A stretch of 51,239 bases of DNA. Origin: Polycladidibacter hongkongensis. GTDB lineage: Bacteria > Pseudomonadota > Alphaproteobacteria > Rhizobiales > Stappiaceae. The notes under the pieces are model-generated. The model saw only the letters and a program-made list of their open reading frames with translations. It was not told the DNA's origin and ran no database searches. Shown here in pieces: positions 23,739-31,582 of the stretch. The DNA is taken from the NCBI RefSeq assembly GCF_001561995.1, contig NZ_LLWC01000037.1:1-51239 (forward strand), written 5' to 3'. Numbering within the stretch: the stretch's first letter is position 1; every line of letters starts with the position of its first letter. Both the position numbers and the translations under genes were made by a program.

Positions 23739-24502
23739 GCGGCCTCCTGATGCACATGGGTCACAACGCTGGAGCGGTGCGGGATGCCTTGACTTATCTG
23801 GTTCTTGGTCTTTGCGGGGTCGCGGTAAAGGTTCGGGTGATGCAGCTTGAGTAGAGCGAGGTGGCAAAGGCAGTCTTTTTCAAGTTGCTCCGCCGCGTTA
23901 TCCATCTGTCCGCCCTCACTGCCATCATGCAGGCTGGTGATGAGCGCGGCTAGGCTTGGGTAAAGTGCGCACGCTTCAGCCGGAGATAACCCTTTATGTA
24001 CCAGCCAATGGCCAGCAACACCCTCAAGCACTGCGGGTGCAAGGCTGTTAAAAGCTTCTCTTTCTGCGTCGCTCGCCTTGATCTTTGACCAGCGTAGGCC
24101 GTAGCCTTTCAGGAAAGAACTTACTGTGTAGACGTTCGTTTCGCACTGGCTCGCGAGCGTCACCATCCGCCGACCCGTTAGCCTCGCCTCTAACGCGCGG
24201 CAGAGTTTCTCAGGGGCGCTCATGAGGGACCAGGCTTTAAACGCATAGCCCTCGGTACATGCTAGCCGCTCAGGCGGTTGCGCTGCGGTTAATCGCTGCG
24301 CTTTGAGCCGCGATCTCCGGCTCTCCCCCCTATCAAACAGCAGGCGTGAATAGTGGGTGCCCCGCCGTCTGAGGTAATCAGAAACTGCCCCGTTTGAGAC
24401 ACCGGCGGCTCTGCAATATTGGGATTGAGTTAGCCCCTGCCGCTTTGCGCCGACCAGCGCTTCTATTTTCTCCTCAGTGTTCATCTGCTTCCAAGGCTTC
24501 AT
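23735..24502 (-). CDS. Hypothetical phage protein with HTH-like repeats
   Basis: A 255-residue basic protein. GLTQSQYCRAAGVSNGAVSD near the N-terminus resembles a helix-turn-helix, and VTLASQCETNVYTVSSFLKG near residue 115 looks like a second. A DNA-binding role is likely but the family is not recognised. Coupled by ATGA at both ends. Confidence 0.5.
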   Translation of the reverse strand: MKPWKQMNTEEKIEALVGAKRQGLTQSQYCRAAGVSNGAVSDYLRRRGTHYSRLLFDRGESRRSRLKAQRLTAAQPPERLACTEGYAFKAWSLMSAPEKLCRALEARLTGRRMVTLASQCETNVYTVSSFLKGYGLRWSKIKASDAEREAFNSLAPAVLEGVAGHWLVHKGLSPAEACALYPSLAALITSLHDGSEGGQMDNAAEQLEKDCLCHLALLKLHHPNLYRDPAKTKNQISQGIPHRSSVVTHVHQEAA

Positions 24503-25038
24503 TTTTCTGCCCCCGCGCTAAATAGGTCCGTAGTTTGAGCCGCATATGCCGGCCTATTTACGGCTCTGAAGTAATCGAGAATTCCAAGGGCCTCGGCTGC
24601 GTTGTCGTCCTTTGCGCTCCAGCCCAGCAGCTTGCAGCGCTGCTTCGCCTGCTCTTTGAACCAAATCCTTGAGTTCCGCGTGCCCCTTGGCGCTTGCCCT
24701 CGGCCTAAAAAATGTTTTCGCCATGTCTGCATCGGGATGTAGTGAAATTCGACGTTGCAGGTGACGCAAACTTCCCGGGTTATTACGTGCATGGCCGGCG
24801 TCCAGACCTCGGCAGAGTAGTTGCTTTTCTTGCCAGACATGCCGGTGAGAAACTGCTCGCAAGCGACTTTCTCGACGCTAAAATGTTCAATTTTGCGGAT
24901 TAAAAAAGCGCGCCAATCCCGCGCCCTGCGCCCGAAATCTTTATCATCAACGATTTCGGTTCCGGCTATCGGCTTAGGTAGGCCGGGCTCCCATCGTGCC
25001 CAGCCTGCCTTGGTGCCAAGGTCCAGCGCCAACAACAT
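24499..25038 (-). CDS. RuvC-like Holliday junction resolvase
   Basis: A 179-residue protein of RNase H fold. LLALDLGTKAGWA carries the first Asp (D6), VACEQFLTGM the Glu (E61), and SAKDDNAAEALGILDYFRA the final acidic cluster (D144/D145), as in RuvC nucleases. It would resolve branched intermediates before packaging. It starts immediately after the stop of the GapR-like gene. Confidence 0.8.
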   Translation of the reverse strand: MLLALDLGTKAGWARWEPGLPKPIAGTEIVDDKDFGRRARDWRAFLIRKIEHFSVEKVACEQFLTGMSGKKSNYSAEVWTPAMHVITREVCVTCNVEFHYIPMQTWRKHFLGRGQAPRGTRNSRIWFKEQAKQRCKLLGWSAKDDNAAEALGILDYFRAVNRPAYAAQTTDLFSAGAEK

Positions 25039-25398
25039 CTAGGCGGCCTCGGGCGCTTCTGTATTATCATTGGCAACCGGCTCAACAGCCCAGCCAAGCG
25101 ATAGTTCCATTTGGTCCAGCAACTCGGCATCGTCCTCATCCATATCGGTGCGGATCGCGTCGTATTTGCCGTAAAGCTCATGGCGTTTCAAAATGCCATT
25201 GAGTTGCTTTGGCGGGATCCCTGCATCTTTGGCTTGCTGCTTGATATCTTTGATATCTTCTTTCAGGTCTTTGCAAAGCTTCATGTACTTTGCTTTTTCG
25301 CTGTCAATCTGACCCTGAACTTCAAGAATTCGATCAACTGCGGATTTTAGTTTCCCTTGATCGACACCATTGCCGATATGGACGATGTTGCTAGACAT
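25039..25398 (-). CDS. GapR/DUF2312-like nucleoid protein
   Basis: A 119-residue protein starting MSSNIVHIGNGVDQGKLKSA. I use 25398 because GAGGAGG lies upstream. The helical core (LKSAVDRILEVQGQIDSEKA, then KDLKEDIKDIKQQAKDAG) follows the pattern of GapR, a dimeric protein that binds overtwisted DNA in alphaproteobacteria. The C-terminus is acidic. A phage-borne copy may act on replicating DNA. Function is inferred. Confidence 0.65.
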   Translation of the reverse strand: MSSNIVHIGNGVDQGKLKSAVDRILEVQGQIDSEKAKYMKLCKDLKEDIKDIKQQAKDAGIPPKQLNGILKRHELYGKYDAIRTDMDEDDAELLDQMELSLGWAVEPVANDNTEAPEAA

Positions 25399-25443
25399 TA
25401 GGTGGCCTCCTCGTGCCAGCTGGTTAAACAAAAAGCGCAAAAA

Positions 25444-25929
25444 CTACATGTCCTGCGCCGCGCGGTAACTGGCGCGGTAAGCCGCAACCATCTCCTCAAA
25501 TTGTTGGAGGTTCTTCTCAATCCGTTCGTTCTCAGCCGGTGAGATTTCCATGTCCTCGGCGCTGCGGACGATCTCTTTCATGCTGTCACACATGGTTGGG
25601 ATCATCGCTGTGGCACAGGTTGCCGGGCCGAATAGCGGTTTTTCCGGGTCTCTCTTGGATAGTTCAACGTCGAAACCCATGGCTTCCAGATGAGCTATGG
25701 AGAATACTGGCCTCATCCCAATCTCGACGCTCTCACGCTCTAGGGCGACCATATTGCGCAAGGTGAGGTTTTGCTCCTCGGCTACATTGTACATTTTGCG
25801 CACAACACGCGCCGAGCGCCCCAAAATGCTCCCTGTACCTTCCGCCCCAAATATTCCGATCAGCTTTTTCACTTGCATGCAGAGCCAGCGCGGATCCACC
25901 TGCTCAGATTTTGTCCTAGCTGTATTCAT
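25444..25929 (-). CDS. Hypothetical phage protein, possible regulator
   Basis: A 161-residue protein starting MNTARTKSEQVDPRWLCMQV. TGSILGRSARVVRKMYNVAE could be a helix-turn-helix. I place the start at 25929 (AGAGGGTAGGA upstream). It is the first gene after the inverted repeat at 25991-26059 and second in the leftward early operon. Function unknown. Confidence 0.5.
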   Translation of the reverse strand: MNTARTKSEQVDPRWLCMQVKKLIGIFGAEGTGSILGRSARVVRKMYNVAEEQNLTLRNMVALERESVEIGMRPVFSIAHLEAMGFDVELSKRDPEKPLFGPATCATAMIPTMCDSMKEIVRSAEDMEISPAENERIEKNLQQFEEMVAAYRASYRAAQDM

Positions 25930-25990
25930 GGTCCTACCCTCTAAAAAGTGACCTCGCGACAACGCATCGCTCAAAGATTAAATTCATCAT

Positions 25991-26059
25991 GTAAACAGCG
26001 CGGGGAGGATGAGCGATTAGCCCCAGGTGGCCTCCAAATTCCAAAACCGCGCTGTTTAC
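25991..26059 (-). ncRNA. 13-bp perfect inverted repeat in early leader
   Basis: GTAAACAGCGCGG (25991-26003) is repeated inverted as CCGCGCTGTTTAC (26047-26059). Inside, GGAGG (26004-26008) faces CCTCC (26031-26035). On the leftward early transcript this would be a long stable stem-loop between the cro-like gene and the next gene. No T run follows it, so it is not a standard terminator. A put-like antitermination RNA, an origin element or a small RNA are candidates. Confidence 0.5.
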
Positions 26060-26131
26060 GCATTTTTCTGCGAACTCGTGCATATGTAAATCGAGAGAGG
26101 CAGGCGGCGGGAGGAAACCACCCGCCCCTCT

Positions 26132-26326
26132 TCAAGCCGCCTTGGCGGCGTGGGTCAGCTCCACCTGTGCTTGCAAGAGGCACAAAAGCCTTAGTGTCGG
26201 GCCGCTAATAGTGCTGCCCTGCTCCATACGGAAAACCGTGGGCTGCTTAACGCCCAAAAACATCGCCATGTCGGACTGAGACCATCCGAGGCGCTCCCTG
26301 AGATTTTTAACCTGATTAGAATCCAT
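26132..26326 (-). CDS. Cro-like XRE regulator
   Basis: A 64-residue protein starting MDSNQVKNLRERLGWSQSDM with a classical helix-turn-helix (SDMAMFLGVKQPTVFRMEQG). AGAGGAAGGG precedes the ATG. It is transcribed away from the LexA-like repressor gene. That geometry is the Cro position of lambdoid phages. Confidence 0.82.
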   Translation of the reverse strand: MDSNQVKNLRERLGWSQSDMAMFLGVKQPTVFRMEQGSTISGPTLRLLCLLQAQVELTHAAKAA

Positions 26327-26356
26327 GGCTGTCGCCCTTCCTCTGTCTGGCTAGAA

Positions 26357-26398
26357 TTAATACATTTAGGATTATTGCCTGTCAATACCAAATGTATT
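26357..26398 (-). promoter_or_regulatory. Leftward early promoter with two AATAC-N5-GTATT operators
   Basis: On the minus strand TTGACA (26380-26385) and TATTAA (26357-26362) are 17 bases apart. A 15-base palindrome AATACCAAATGTATT (26384-26398) covers the -35 edge. A weaker copy AATACATTTAGGATT (26359-26373) covers the -10. The same palindrome occurs at 28393. The repressor at 26422 is the probable binder. Confidence 0.8.
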
Positions 26399-26421
26399 GA
26401 AAGAGAGGGCATAGTGCTACT

Positions 26422-27078
26422 ATGAGCACGCTAGCAGAACGACTAAGAATTGCACGAGAGCGCGCAGGCTTTGAAACAGCCAGCGCAGCAGCGGCAGCGC
26501 TCGGCATAAAAGAGCCGACCTACATTCACCATGAGAACAATACGCGCCGCCCACGCGCCGCTAGCATAGACCGTTACGCTCGTTTTTTTGGCGTGCAGCC
26601 AGCATGGCTGGCATTTGGCACCCAGCCTGTCCACTCTGATCGTGCGCCAGACCAGACGCATCATGCAAAAGCTGCAAAGCTGCTTACACCTGCCTCAGTA
26701 CCAGTTTTTAGTGGAGAGGCAGGCCGCAACGGACAGATCGAGGCTCCTGATGAGCCTGTAGATCAGATTAACTGCCCGAACTTCCTCGCTGAAATCGCTG
26801 GAGCCTACGCGCTCTACATGCCCGGCCTATCGATGGAGCCGCGCTATCACGAGGGCGAAGCGCTGTTTCTCAACCCCAAGCCAATCCCGAAACCGGGCGA
26901 GTATGTTAACGTCCAGTTCCGGGCGCCGGAAAGCGATATCCCCATGTGGATGGTTGCCAAATACGAGGGCGCCGAGGGGAATAATCGCGTCTTCAGCCGC
27001 TACAATGCGGAGCGCCAACTCATCCCCTCTGAGGCCATTTTTGCCATGCATAAGATCATCGCAACGGGTGAGTGGTAA
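26422..27078 (+). CDS. LexA-like phage repressor (XRE + S24)
   Basis: A 218-residue repressor. Residues 1-60 are an XRE helix-turn-helix (RLRIARERAGFETASAAAAA). The C-terminal half is an S24 peptidase with Ser137 in GLSMEP and Lys180 in MVAKY. An Ala-Gly pair at 100-101 lies 36 residues before the Ser, close to the LexA spacing, so RecA-induced self-cleavage is expected. It would keep both early promoters off. The 3' end overlaps the convergent gene by 23 bases. Confidence 0.88.
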   Translation: MSTLAERLRIARERAGFETASAAAAALGIKEPTYIHHENNTRRPRAASIDRYARFFGVQPAWLAFGTQPVHSDRAPDQTHHAKAAKLLTPASVPVFSGEAGRNGQIEAPDEPVDQINCPNFLAEIAGAYALYMPGLSMEPRYHEGEALFLNPKPIPKPGEYVNVQFRAPESDIPMWMVAKYEGAEGNNRVFSRYNAERQLIPSEAIFAMHKIIATGEW

Positions 27079-27529
27079 GCGCGCGTTGCCTTGCGATCGC
27101 CTGTAACAAATCACGTTCAGCGACGCATCGTCTCTGGCATTTTGTAGCGATTTTGTAGACCTTTGCCACAGGCGGCATAAACTCCAGCTCCCGCAGTGAC
27201 TGCATGACAGTTTCCTTGAGCGCGCCCAGCCAAATATCGTCCGCAATCAGCAAATCCTGCAAGGATCTGATATTCTCCGCCGCCAGTCTGGGGTTGTTGC
27301 TAGCAAAATTGCTGTAGAGTTTGCGCAGGGCGGCGCTCACCTCTGCACGCGTCGCTAAGCGAGACAGCTGGCGCGAGAGCCGCATTAAATGCGCCAGATC
27401 CTCCTTGGACACCTCCGCCTCTGCCCTACCCACAAAGCCCGGCGCATGCACCTCGCTAAGCAGCGCCAAGCCCCTGCAATACCTTTCATAATCATTTTCT
27501 CTGAGCGGTGTAATTTGCAGTTCCGTCAT
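27056..27529 (-). CDS. Hypothetical protein next to replication initiator
   Basis: A 157-residue helical basic protein starting MTELQITPLRENDYERYCRG. Blocks such as DLAHLMRLSRQLSRLATRAE suggest an all-helix fold. It lies four bases after the initiator gene and overlaps the repressor 3' end. A helicase-loader role is a guess from place only. Confidence 0.5.
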   Translation of the reverse strand: MTELQITPLRENDYERYCRGLALLSEVHAPGFVGRAEAEVSKEDLAHLMRLSRQLSRLATRAEVSAALRKLYSNFASNNPRLAAENIRSLQDLLIADDIWLGALKETVMQSLRELEFMPPVAKVYKIATKCQRRCVAERDLLQAIARQRALTTHPLR

Positions 27530-27533
27530 AGCC

Positions 27534-28355
27534 TCACCCGTAATCCTTCAATGCCTGATCGATGAAATCAACACCGCCATCCCAATTGCTTTTTGGCTTC
27601 CGCCTCTCGTCCCAGCCACGATACTGCCCCTCTAGGAGCTTCAGAACACGCTCCTTTTCGCAAAGACTATCAATCGTAATCTTCCAGCCCCTGTCGTTGT
27701 GCCCCAGAAGCCCCGGAGAGGCACTTACAGCGCTTAGCACGTCTTGGAAGGTCTTCCCCTTCGGAATGAGCTTAAGCGCTGCTGAGAGGGCCCTGCGGCG
27801 TTTTAAAGATAGTTTTGTCGGCAGGGCTAGGTGGTACAGGGGCTCGCAGCTGGCATTATGCTCCTTCACCGCCGCGCAATAATCGTTAAACGCCTCGACA
27901 ACCTGATCACCTAAATTTTCATTTTCGCAAAACAGCATATGTGTATCTTCGCTAGAAGATACTATTTCTTTCTTCTTACTTCTTTCTTCTCTCTTCTTGT
28001 TCTGTTGCCCCTGTGACTGCCCCTGTGACTGCCCCTTTGCTTGCCCCTCGCCTTGGTATTCCTGCCAGTTAGCTATTGTAATAATTGAATATTTGTTTGT
28101 CGTTTTAATTGCCACGTCTCCGCTCGCCTTCAGATTTTGAAGCGCGATACGAACAGCCTTTGGAGTTAGCCCTGCATTTGCGGCTATTTTGGCAACAGAA
28201 AATACCCCTGCCCCCGCCGGGACAGAGCGCCCCTGAAACGTAGTCTCATCACGGTTAACCTGCGTGAGCAGATAAACGAAAACATGACACGTATTGACGC
28301 TCGTGAACCATTCCCATTCCAGAATTTTTCGATGGAGTTTTATCCAGCCTGACAT
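27534..28355 (-). CDS. Phage replication initiator-like protein
   Basis: A 273-residue protein. The N-terminus SGWIKLHRKILEWEWFTSVN and a winged helix (AANAGLTPKAVRIALQNLKA) match phage O/DnaD-style initiators. A repetitive GQAKGQSQGQSQGQQ linker joins a C-terminal part with WKITIDSLCEKERVLKLLEG, typical of proteins that contact the helicase. It would bind an origin and recruit DnaB. The origin may lie within its coding DNA, but I see no clear iterons. Confidence 0.75.
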   Translation of the reverse strand: MSGWIKLHRKILEWEWFTSVNTCHVFVYLLTQVNRDETTFQGRSVPAGAGVFSVAKIAANAGLTPKAVRIALQNLKASGDVAIKTTNKYSIITIANWQEYQGEGQAKGQSQGQSQGQQNKKREERSKKKEIVSSSEDTHMLFCENENLGDQVVEAFNDYCAAVKEHNASCEPLYHLALPTKLSLKRRRALSAALKLIPKGKTFQDVLSAVSASPGLLGHNDRGWKITIDSLCEKERVLKLLEGQYRGWDERRKPKSNWDGGVDFIDQALKDYG

Positions 28356-28392
28356 AGCTCACCTCTCAAATGACACGAAAAAACAGCGTTAC

Positions 28393-28434
28393 AATACAAA
28401 TTGTATTTGACAATATCAATCCGTTTTGTATTAT
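28393..28434 (+). promoter_or_regulatory. Rightward early promoter with AATAC-N5-GTATT operator
   Basis: TTGACA (28407-28412) and TATTAT (28429-28434) are 16 bases apart, a strong sigma-70 promoter for the rightward early operon. The perfect palindrome AATACAAATTGTATT (28393-28407) abuts the -35. Further partial sites (TTGTATT near 28427-28432, AATACAA near 28450) flank the -10. The motif equals that at 26384. Confidence 0.8.
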
Positions 28435-28466
28435 CCCCATACAGACAACAATACAACGGCTACACA

Positions 28467-28754
28467 ATGCGTTTTGAAATCGACATCGAGGCCTATCTCC
28501 CGCTGACCATTGGCGGGGCTCTGCTCCACGAAGACGTCGAGGCGCTGGTTAACTGCACCTGCTCAGCAGGGCGCCTGTTTATCCAGCAAATCCGCCTCAC
28601 TGATCTGGACGGGAAGTTCTTGGTGTTGAACGAGAAAAGCAAAGGAGACGCCGCTGTTCTGTGGAATGCCTTAACCGCCTCCGCCTATGCAGAGGTGTCC
28701 ATCCATGAGCAATTTTGGGAGGCTTACGAATGCGACGCGAAATTGGCAGCATGA
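28467..28754 (+). CDS. Small early protein, unknown
   Basis: A 95-residue acidic protein starting MRFEIDIEAYLPLTIGGALL, the first gene of the rightward early operon. An upstream frame to 28401 lies in the promoter and is not used. No family recognised. Confidence 0.55.
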   Translation: MRFEIDIEAYLPLTIGGALLHEDVEALVNCTCSAGRLFIQQIRLTDLDGKFLVLNEKSKGDAAVLWNALTASAYAEVSIHEQFWEAYECDAKLAA

Positions 28755-29092
28755 TCGCCCGCCCCTTCAAGGTGGTGACCCATGTTCACACAATTGGACT
28801 GCATGAGATTTACAGCGCTGGTGAGGTGTCTTGGCTAGCGCTCATCGATCCAAGTGGAGAGGACGAGCCCAAGCTTTTTCTTGATATCACCGGACAGCCA
28901 GACCCTATGCACGCCCCTACTCTAAACTACCAGGATCGGGTTTACATCGCGATCAATGAGGGCTGGACGCTTGCGGCGGACGCACTGATCCAGCAAGCGC
29001 GCTTCCAGCTGGATTACGAGCTGCAAACGGCTCTCACAGGCAACCAGAACACTTCAAAAACCCCGGCGACGCTGCTGCAACAGGCAGCGTGA
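28730..29092 (+). CDS. Small early protein, unknown
   Basis: A 120-residue protein. I prefer the ATG at 28730 (GGGAGG 7 bases upstream). An in-frame ATG at 28751 would give ATGA coupling and 113 residues. The core reads MIARPFKVVTHVHTIGLHEI. No family recognised. Confidence 0.5.
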   Translation: MRREIGSMIARPFKVVTHVHTIGLHEIYSAGEVSWLALIDPSGEDEPKLFLDITGQPDPMHAPTLNYQDRVYIAINEGWTLAADALIQQARFQLDYELQTALTGNQNTSKTPATLLQQAA

Positions 29093-29221
29093 GCCTTAAT
29101 CACTGTGCACCCCTAAACCATAACAGCCTCTCCCAATTAATGGAGGCAGCCATGTGAACGACCGGGCAAACCGGGCGAGCGTTATTGCTCGCCTGAGCCC
29201 CACCAAAAGGAGGTTTGGAAA

Positions 29222-29455
29222 GTGAGTTTTTTCCCGTCATCCCAGTGGCATGCGCTTGCAGCCAAGCAGCGCGATAAGGCGTTGGCCTTGGAACAAATAC
29301 AACTTGAAAACCCAGACCTCGATTTCTCGAGGGAGATTGCCGGCGCGAAAGAAGTCGCAGCCCTCTTCTACGAAAAGGCCGAGAAAACCCAACAGGAATT
29401 GGAGCAGATCCAAAATGTTGCAAACGACCAGCAAGACGCAAAATTCAGTGCTTGA
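29222..29455 (+). CDS. Small helical early protein
   Basis: A 77-residue protein from a GTG at 29222 preceded by AAGGAGG. It reads MSFFPSSQWHALAAKQRDKA and continues as charged helices. It overlaps the following coiled-coil gene by 41 bases in another frame. A hairpin at 29174-29193 (GGCGAGC with GCTCGCC) lies in its leader. Function unknown. Confidence 0.55.
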   Translation: MSFFPSSQWHALAAKQRDKALALEQIQLENPDLDFSREIAGAKEVAALFYEKAEKTQQELEQIQNVANDQQDAKFSA

Positions 29456-30476
29456 CCTAAGTACTCTGCGCGACAACCCCGCGCAGTACTTTGATAATCC
29501 TGAGGTCAATTTCCCCTCCCTTCAGCAGGCGATCGAGGCTGACAACGAGAACTTTGTTGCTGACCTTTCAACCGACAAAGGCCGCAAGGCCATTACCAGC
29601 CACGCCCGCCGCTGCTCCACTCTCAAGACCGCGCTTGATGGAGCAGGCAAGGAAAAGGTTGCTGCGATTAAGCAACAAGCCGCTGTGATTGATGCGCAGC
29701 GCAAGCAGCTGCGCGACTACCTAGATCAGCAGCGCGACCAGCGCCGCAAGCCGTTAACTGACTGGGAAGAGCAGGAAGCCTCTCGCATTGCCTCTCACAA
29801 GGCGATCATTGAGGGGATGATCCAAGATGGCCGTGTCGGCTTTAACGAAAGCTCTGCGCAAATCCAAAGTCGCATCGATCAAATCAGCGCGATTGATGTG
29901 AGCCGTTCTGCACTGCAAGAGTTCTCAGAAACAGCTGAAATTAAAAAAACAGCAGTTCTGCAAAGTCTAGCCGCTCACCTGCAAGCCGCGATCCAATCCG
30001 AGCAACAGGCCAAGGAACTCGCTGAACTCCGAGCCCAAAAGGAAGAACAAGAGCGCGTAGCGGCGCAAGAACGCGCCAAGCATGAAGCAGAGCAGCTCGC
30101 CCACCGCCAGGCTGAAGAAGCTCGGATTGCAGAAGAACAACGCAAGCTTGAGGCGGAACGGATAGAGCGCGAAAAAGCGGAGGCGGCTGCGCGGGCTGCA
30201 CAACAAGCCAAGCGGGAGGCTGAAGCAAAGGCGGAACGCGAAAGGCAGGAGCTTATTGAGCAGCAGCGTTTAGCGGAAGAAAAGCGCTTAGCTGAAGAAC
30301 GCGCAGAGCGTCAAGCCGCCGAGGCCCGCGCTGCTGATATCGAGCACCGCAAGACCGTCAATAACGCCGCCTGCGCTGCATTAATGGAGGCTGCATCCAT
30401 TGGCGAAGATCGCGCCAAGAAGATCGTTATTGCAATTGCTTCAGGCAGCATCCCAAACATTTCAATCAATTACTAG
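29415..30476 (+). CDS. Coiled-coil phage protein upstream of recombination genes
   Basis: A 353-residue protein starting MLQTTSKTQNSVLDLSTLRD. The ATG at 29415 has GGAG upstream. The N-terminal third is globular (DNPAQYFDNPEVNFPSLQQA). Residues about 190-310 form an Ala/Glu/Arg/Gln-rich coiled coil. The C-terminus ends KKIVIAIASGSIPNISINY, a compact helix-strand. Genes of this kind often sit before exonuclease-RecT pairs. Function unknown. Confidence 0.65.
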   Translation: MLQTTSKTQNSVLDLSTLRDNPAQYFDNPEVNFPSLQQAIEADNENFVADLSTDKGRKAITSHARRCSTLKTALDGAGKEKVAAIKQQAAVIDAQRKQLRDYLDQQRDQRRKPLTDWEEQEASRIASHKAIIEGMIQDGRVGFNESSAQIQSRIDQISAIDVSRSALQEFSETAEIKKTAVLQSLAAHLQAAIQSEQQAKELAELRAQKEEQERVAAQERAKHEAEQLAHRQAEEARIAEEQRKLEAERIEREKAEAAARAAQQAKREAEAKAERERQELIEQQRLAEEKRLAEERAERQAAEARAADIEHRKTVNNAACAALMEAASIGEDRAKKIVIAIASGSIPNISINY

Positions 30477-30485
30477 CGAGGTTTG

Positions 30486-30605
30486 ATGCAGTTCACAGGC
30501 TTTTGGGTGGCGATCAACGCCACCGTCAAATGGGCGGCAATAACATTCATTGCCTGCCAGTTTTTCAACCACGCTGACCATTGGTTAGCGGCTGCTTCGG
30601 GGTAA
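30486..30605 (+). CDS. 39-residue membrane micropeptide
   Basis: An ATG at 30486 with GAGG five bases upstream encodes MQFTGFWVAINATVKWAAIT and then FIACQFFNHADHWLAAASG. Its TAA overlaps the ATG of the exonuclease (TAATG), the same coupling used by the next gene pair. It has one hydrophobic segment. Function unknown. Confidence 0.55.
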   Translation: MQFTGFWVAINATVKWAAITFIACQFFNHADHWLAAASG

Positions 30606-31582
30606 TGAATATGGAAACTATTAATTGGGATGGAATGAAGGTCACCAGCGCAGGGCTTTACTCGGGCCTGCCTATCGAAAAATACCACTCAGACATTTGC
30701 TTAGGCCCTTCAATCAGCTCAAGTGGTCTGCGTGCAATCGGCAATGGCAGCCCCGCAAGCTATTGGGCAACCAGTTATTTAAACCCTCTGGCAGAGCCAC
30801 AGGAGGATAAAGATCATTTTCGCCTCGGCCAAGCGGCCCACACACTTTTCCTCGGAGAGGATAATTTCCGCGAGCTTTTCGTTGTCCAGCCTGCTACCTA
30901 CCCCGGCGCGCGCGGTGAGGCCAAATGGAACGGCAATGCCAACTACTGCAAGGACTGGAAAGCTGATCAACTGGAAGCGGGCAAACGCGTTTTAACAGCT
31001 GACCAAATGCACACGTTGCAGGGCATGGCTGGTCTGCTTCCTTGGCAGGTTAATTGCCCCAACAGCGGCTTGAAACAGTGCGGAGAGGTCATGCAGGGGG
31101 CGCTGGATGGCGATGTTGAGCGCTCGCTAATCTGGCAGGATCATGCCACCGGAGTTTGGCTGAAAGCGCGGCCCGATCTGCTGCCCGCCGGCTCTAACTC
31201 TGCGGTTGATCTCAAAACCACTCGCGACGCTGACAAGGCACATAACGGCATAGCCGACCTTGGCTACCACATGCAAGCTGCGTTGGTGGCCGAGGGTATG
31301 CGGCAGGTCATGGCGATTGAGCTGGAAGCTTTTGACTTTATTTTCGTGCAAACCTCACAGCCCTACACCGTGCGGATTATCAGCCTGTCAGCTGACCAGC
31401 TGGCGGAAGGACGACGAGAGCTGCGCCGGGCAGTAAATATCTTTGCAAATTGCCTAGAAAAAAACGAGTGGCCAACCGCGCACACGTTGCCAGTGACTTG
31501 GACGCCGCCCCTTTGGCATGAGCGCAAAATTGAAAACCTTGTTGCAGCCAACGACCTGCCAGATTTAGGAGAGGTTGCCTAA
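30605..31582 (+). CDS. PD-(D/E)XK exonuclease (RecE-like, DUF3799 type)
   Basis: A 325-residue nuclease. I start at ATG 30605. LPIEKYHSDICLGPSISSSG near residue 20 and FRLGQAAHTLFLGED near 75 are typical of phage RecE-type exonucleases. The catalytic core has KARPDLLPAGSNSAVDLKTT (Asp, then D-x-K) and YHMQAALVAEGM. It resects DNA ends to load the RecT partner. TAATG coupling to recT. Confidence 0.8.
   Translation: MNMETINWDGMKVTSAGLYSGLPIEKYHSDICLGPSISSSGLRAIGNGSPASYWATSYLNPLAEPQEDKDHFRLGQAAHTLFLGEDNFRELFVVQPATYPGARGEAKWNGNANYCKDWKADQLEAGKRVLTADQMHTLQGMAGLLPWQVNCPNSGLKQCGEVMQGALDGDVERSLIWQDHATGVWLKARPDLLPAGSNSAVDLKTTRDADKAHNGIADLGYHMQAALVAEGMRQVMAIELEAFDFIFVQTSQPYTVRIISLSADQLAEGRRELRRAVNIFANCLEKNEWPTAHTLPVTWTPPLWHERKIENLVAANDLPDLGEVA

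Noticed and set aside
29131-29193. Terminator in the early operon before 29222
   Set aside because: GGCGAGC/GCTCGCC forms a stem but no T run follows, so it is a leader hairpin at most.
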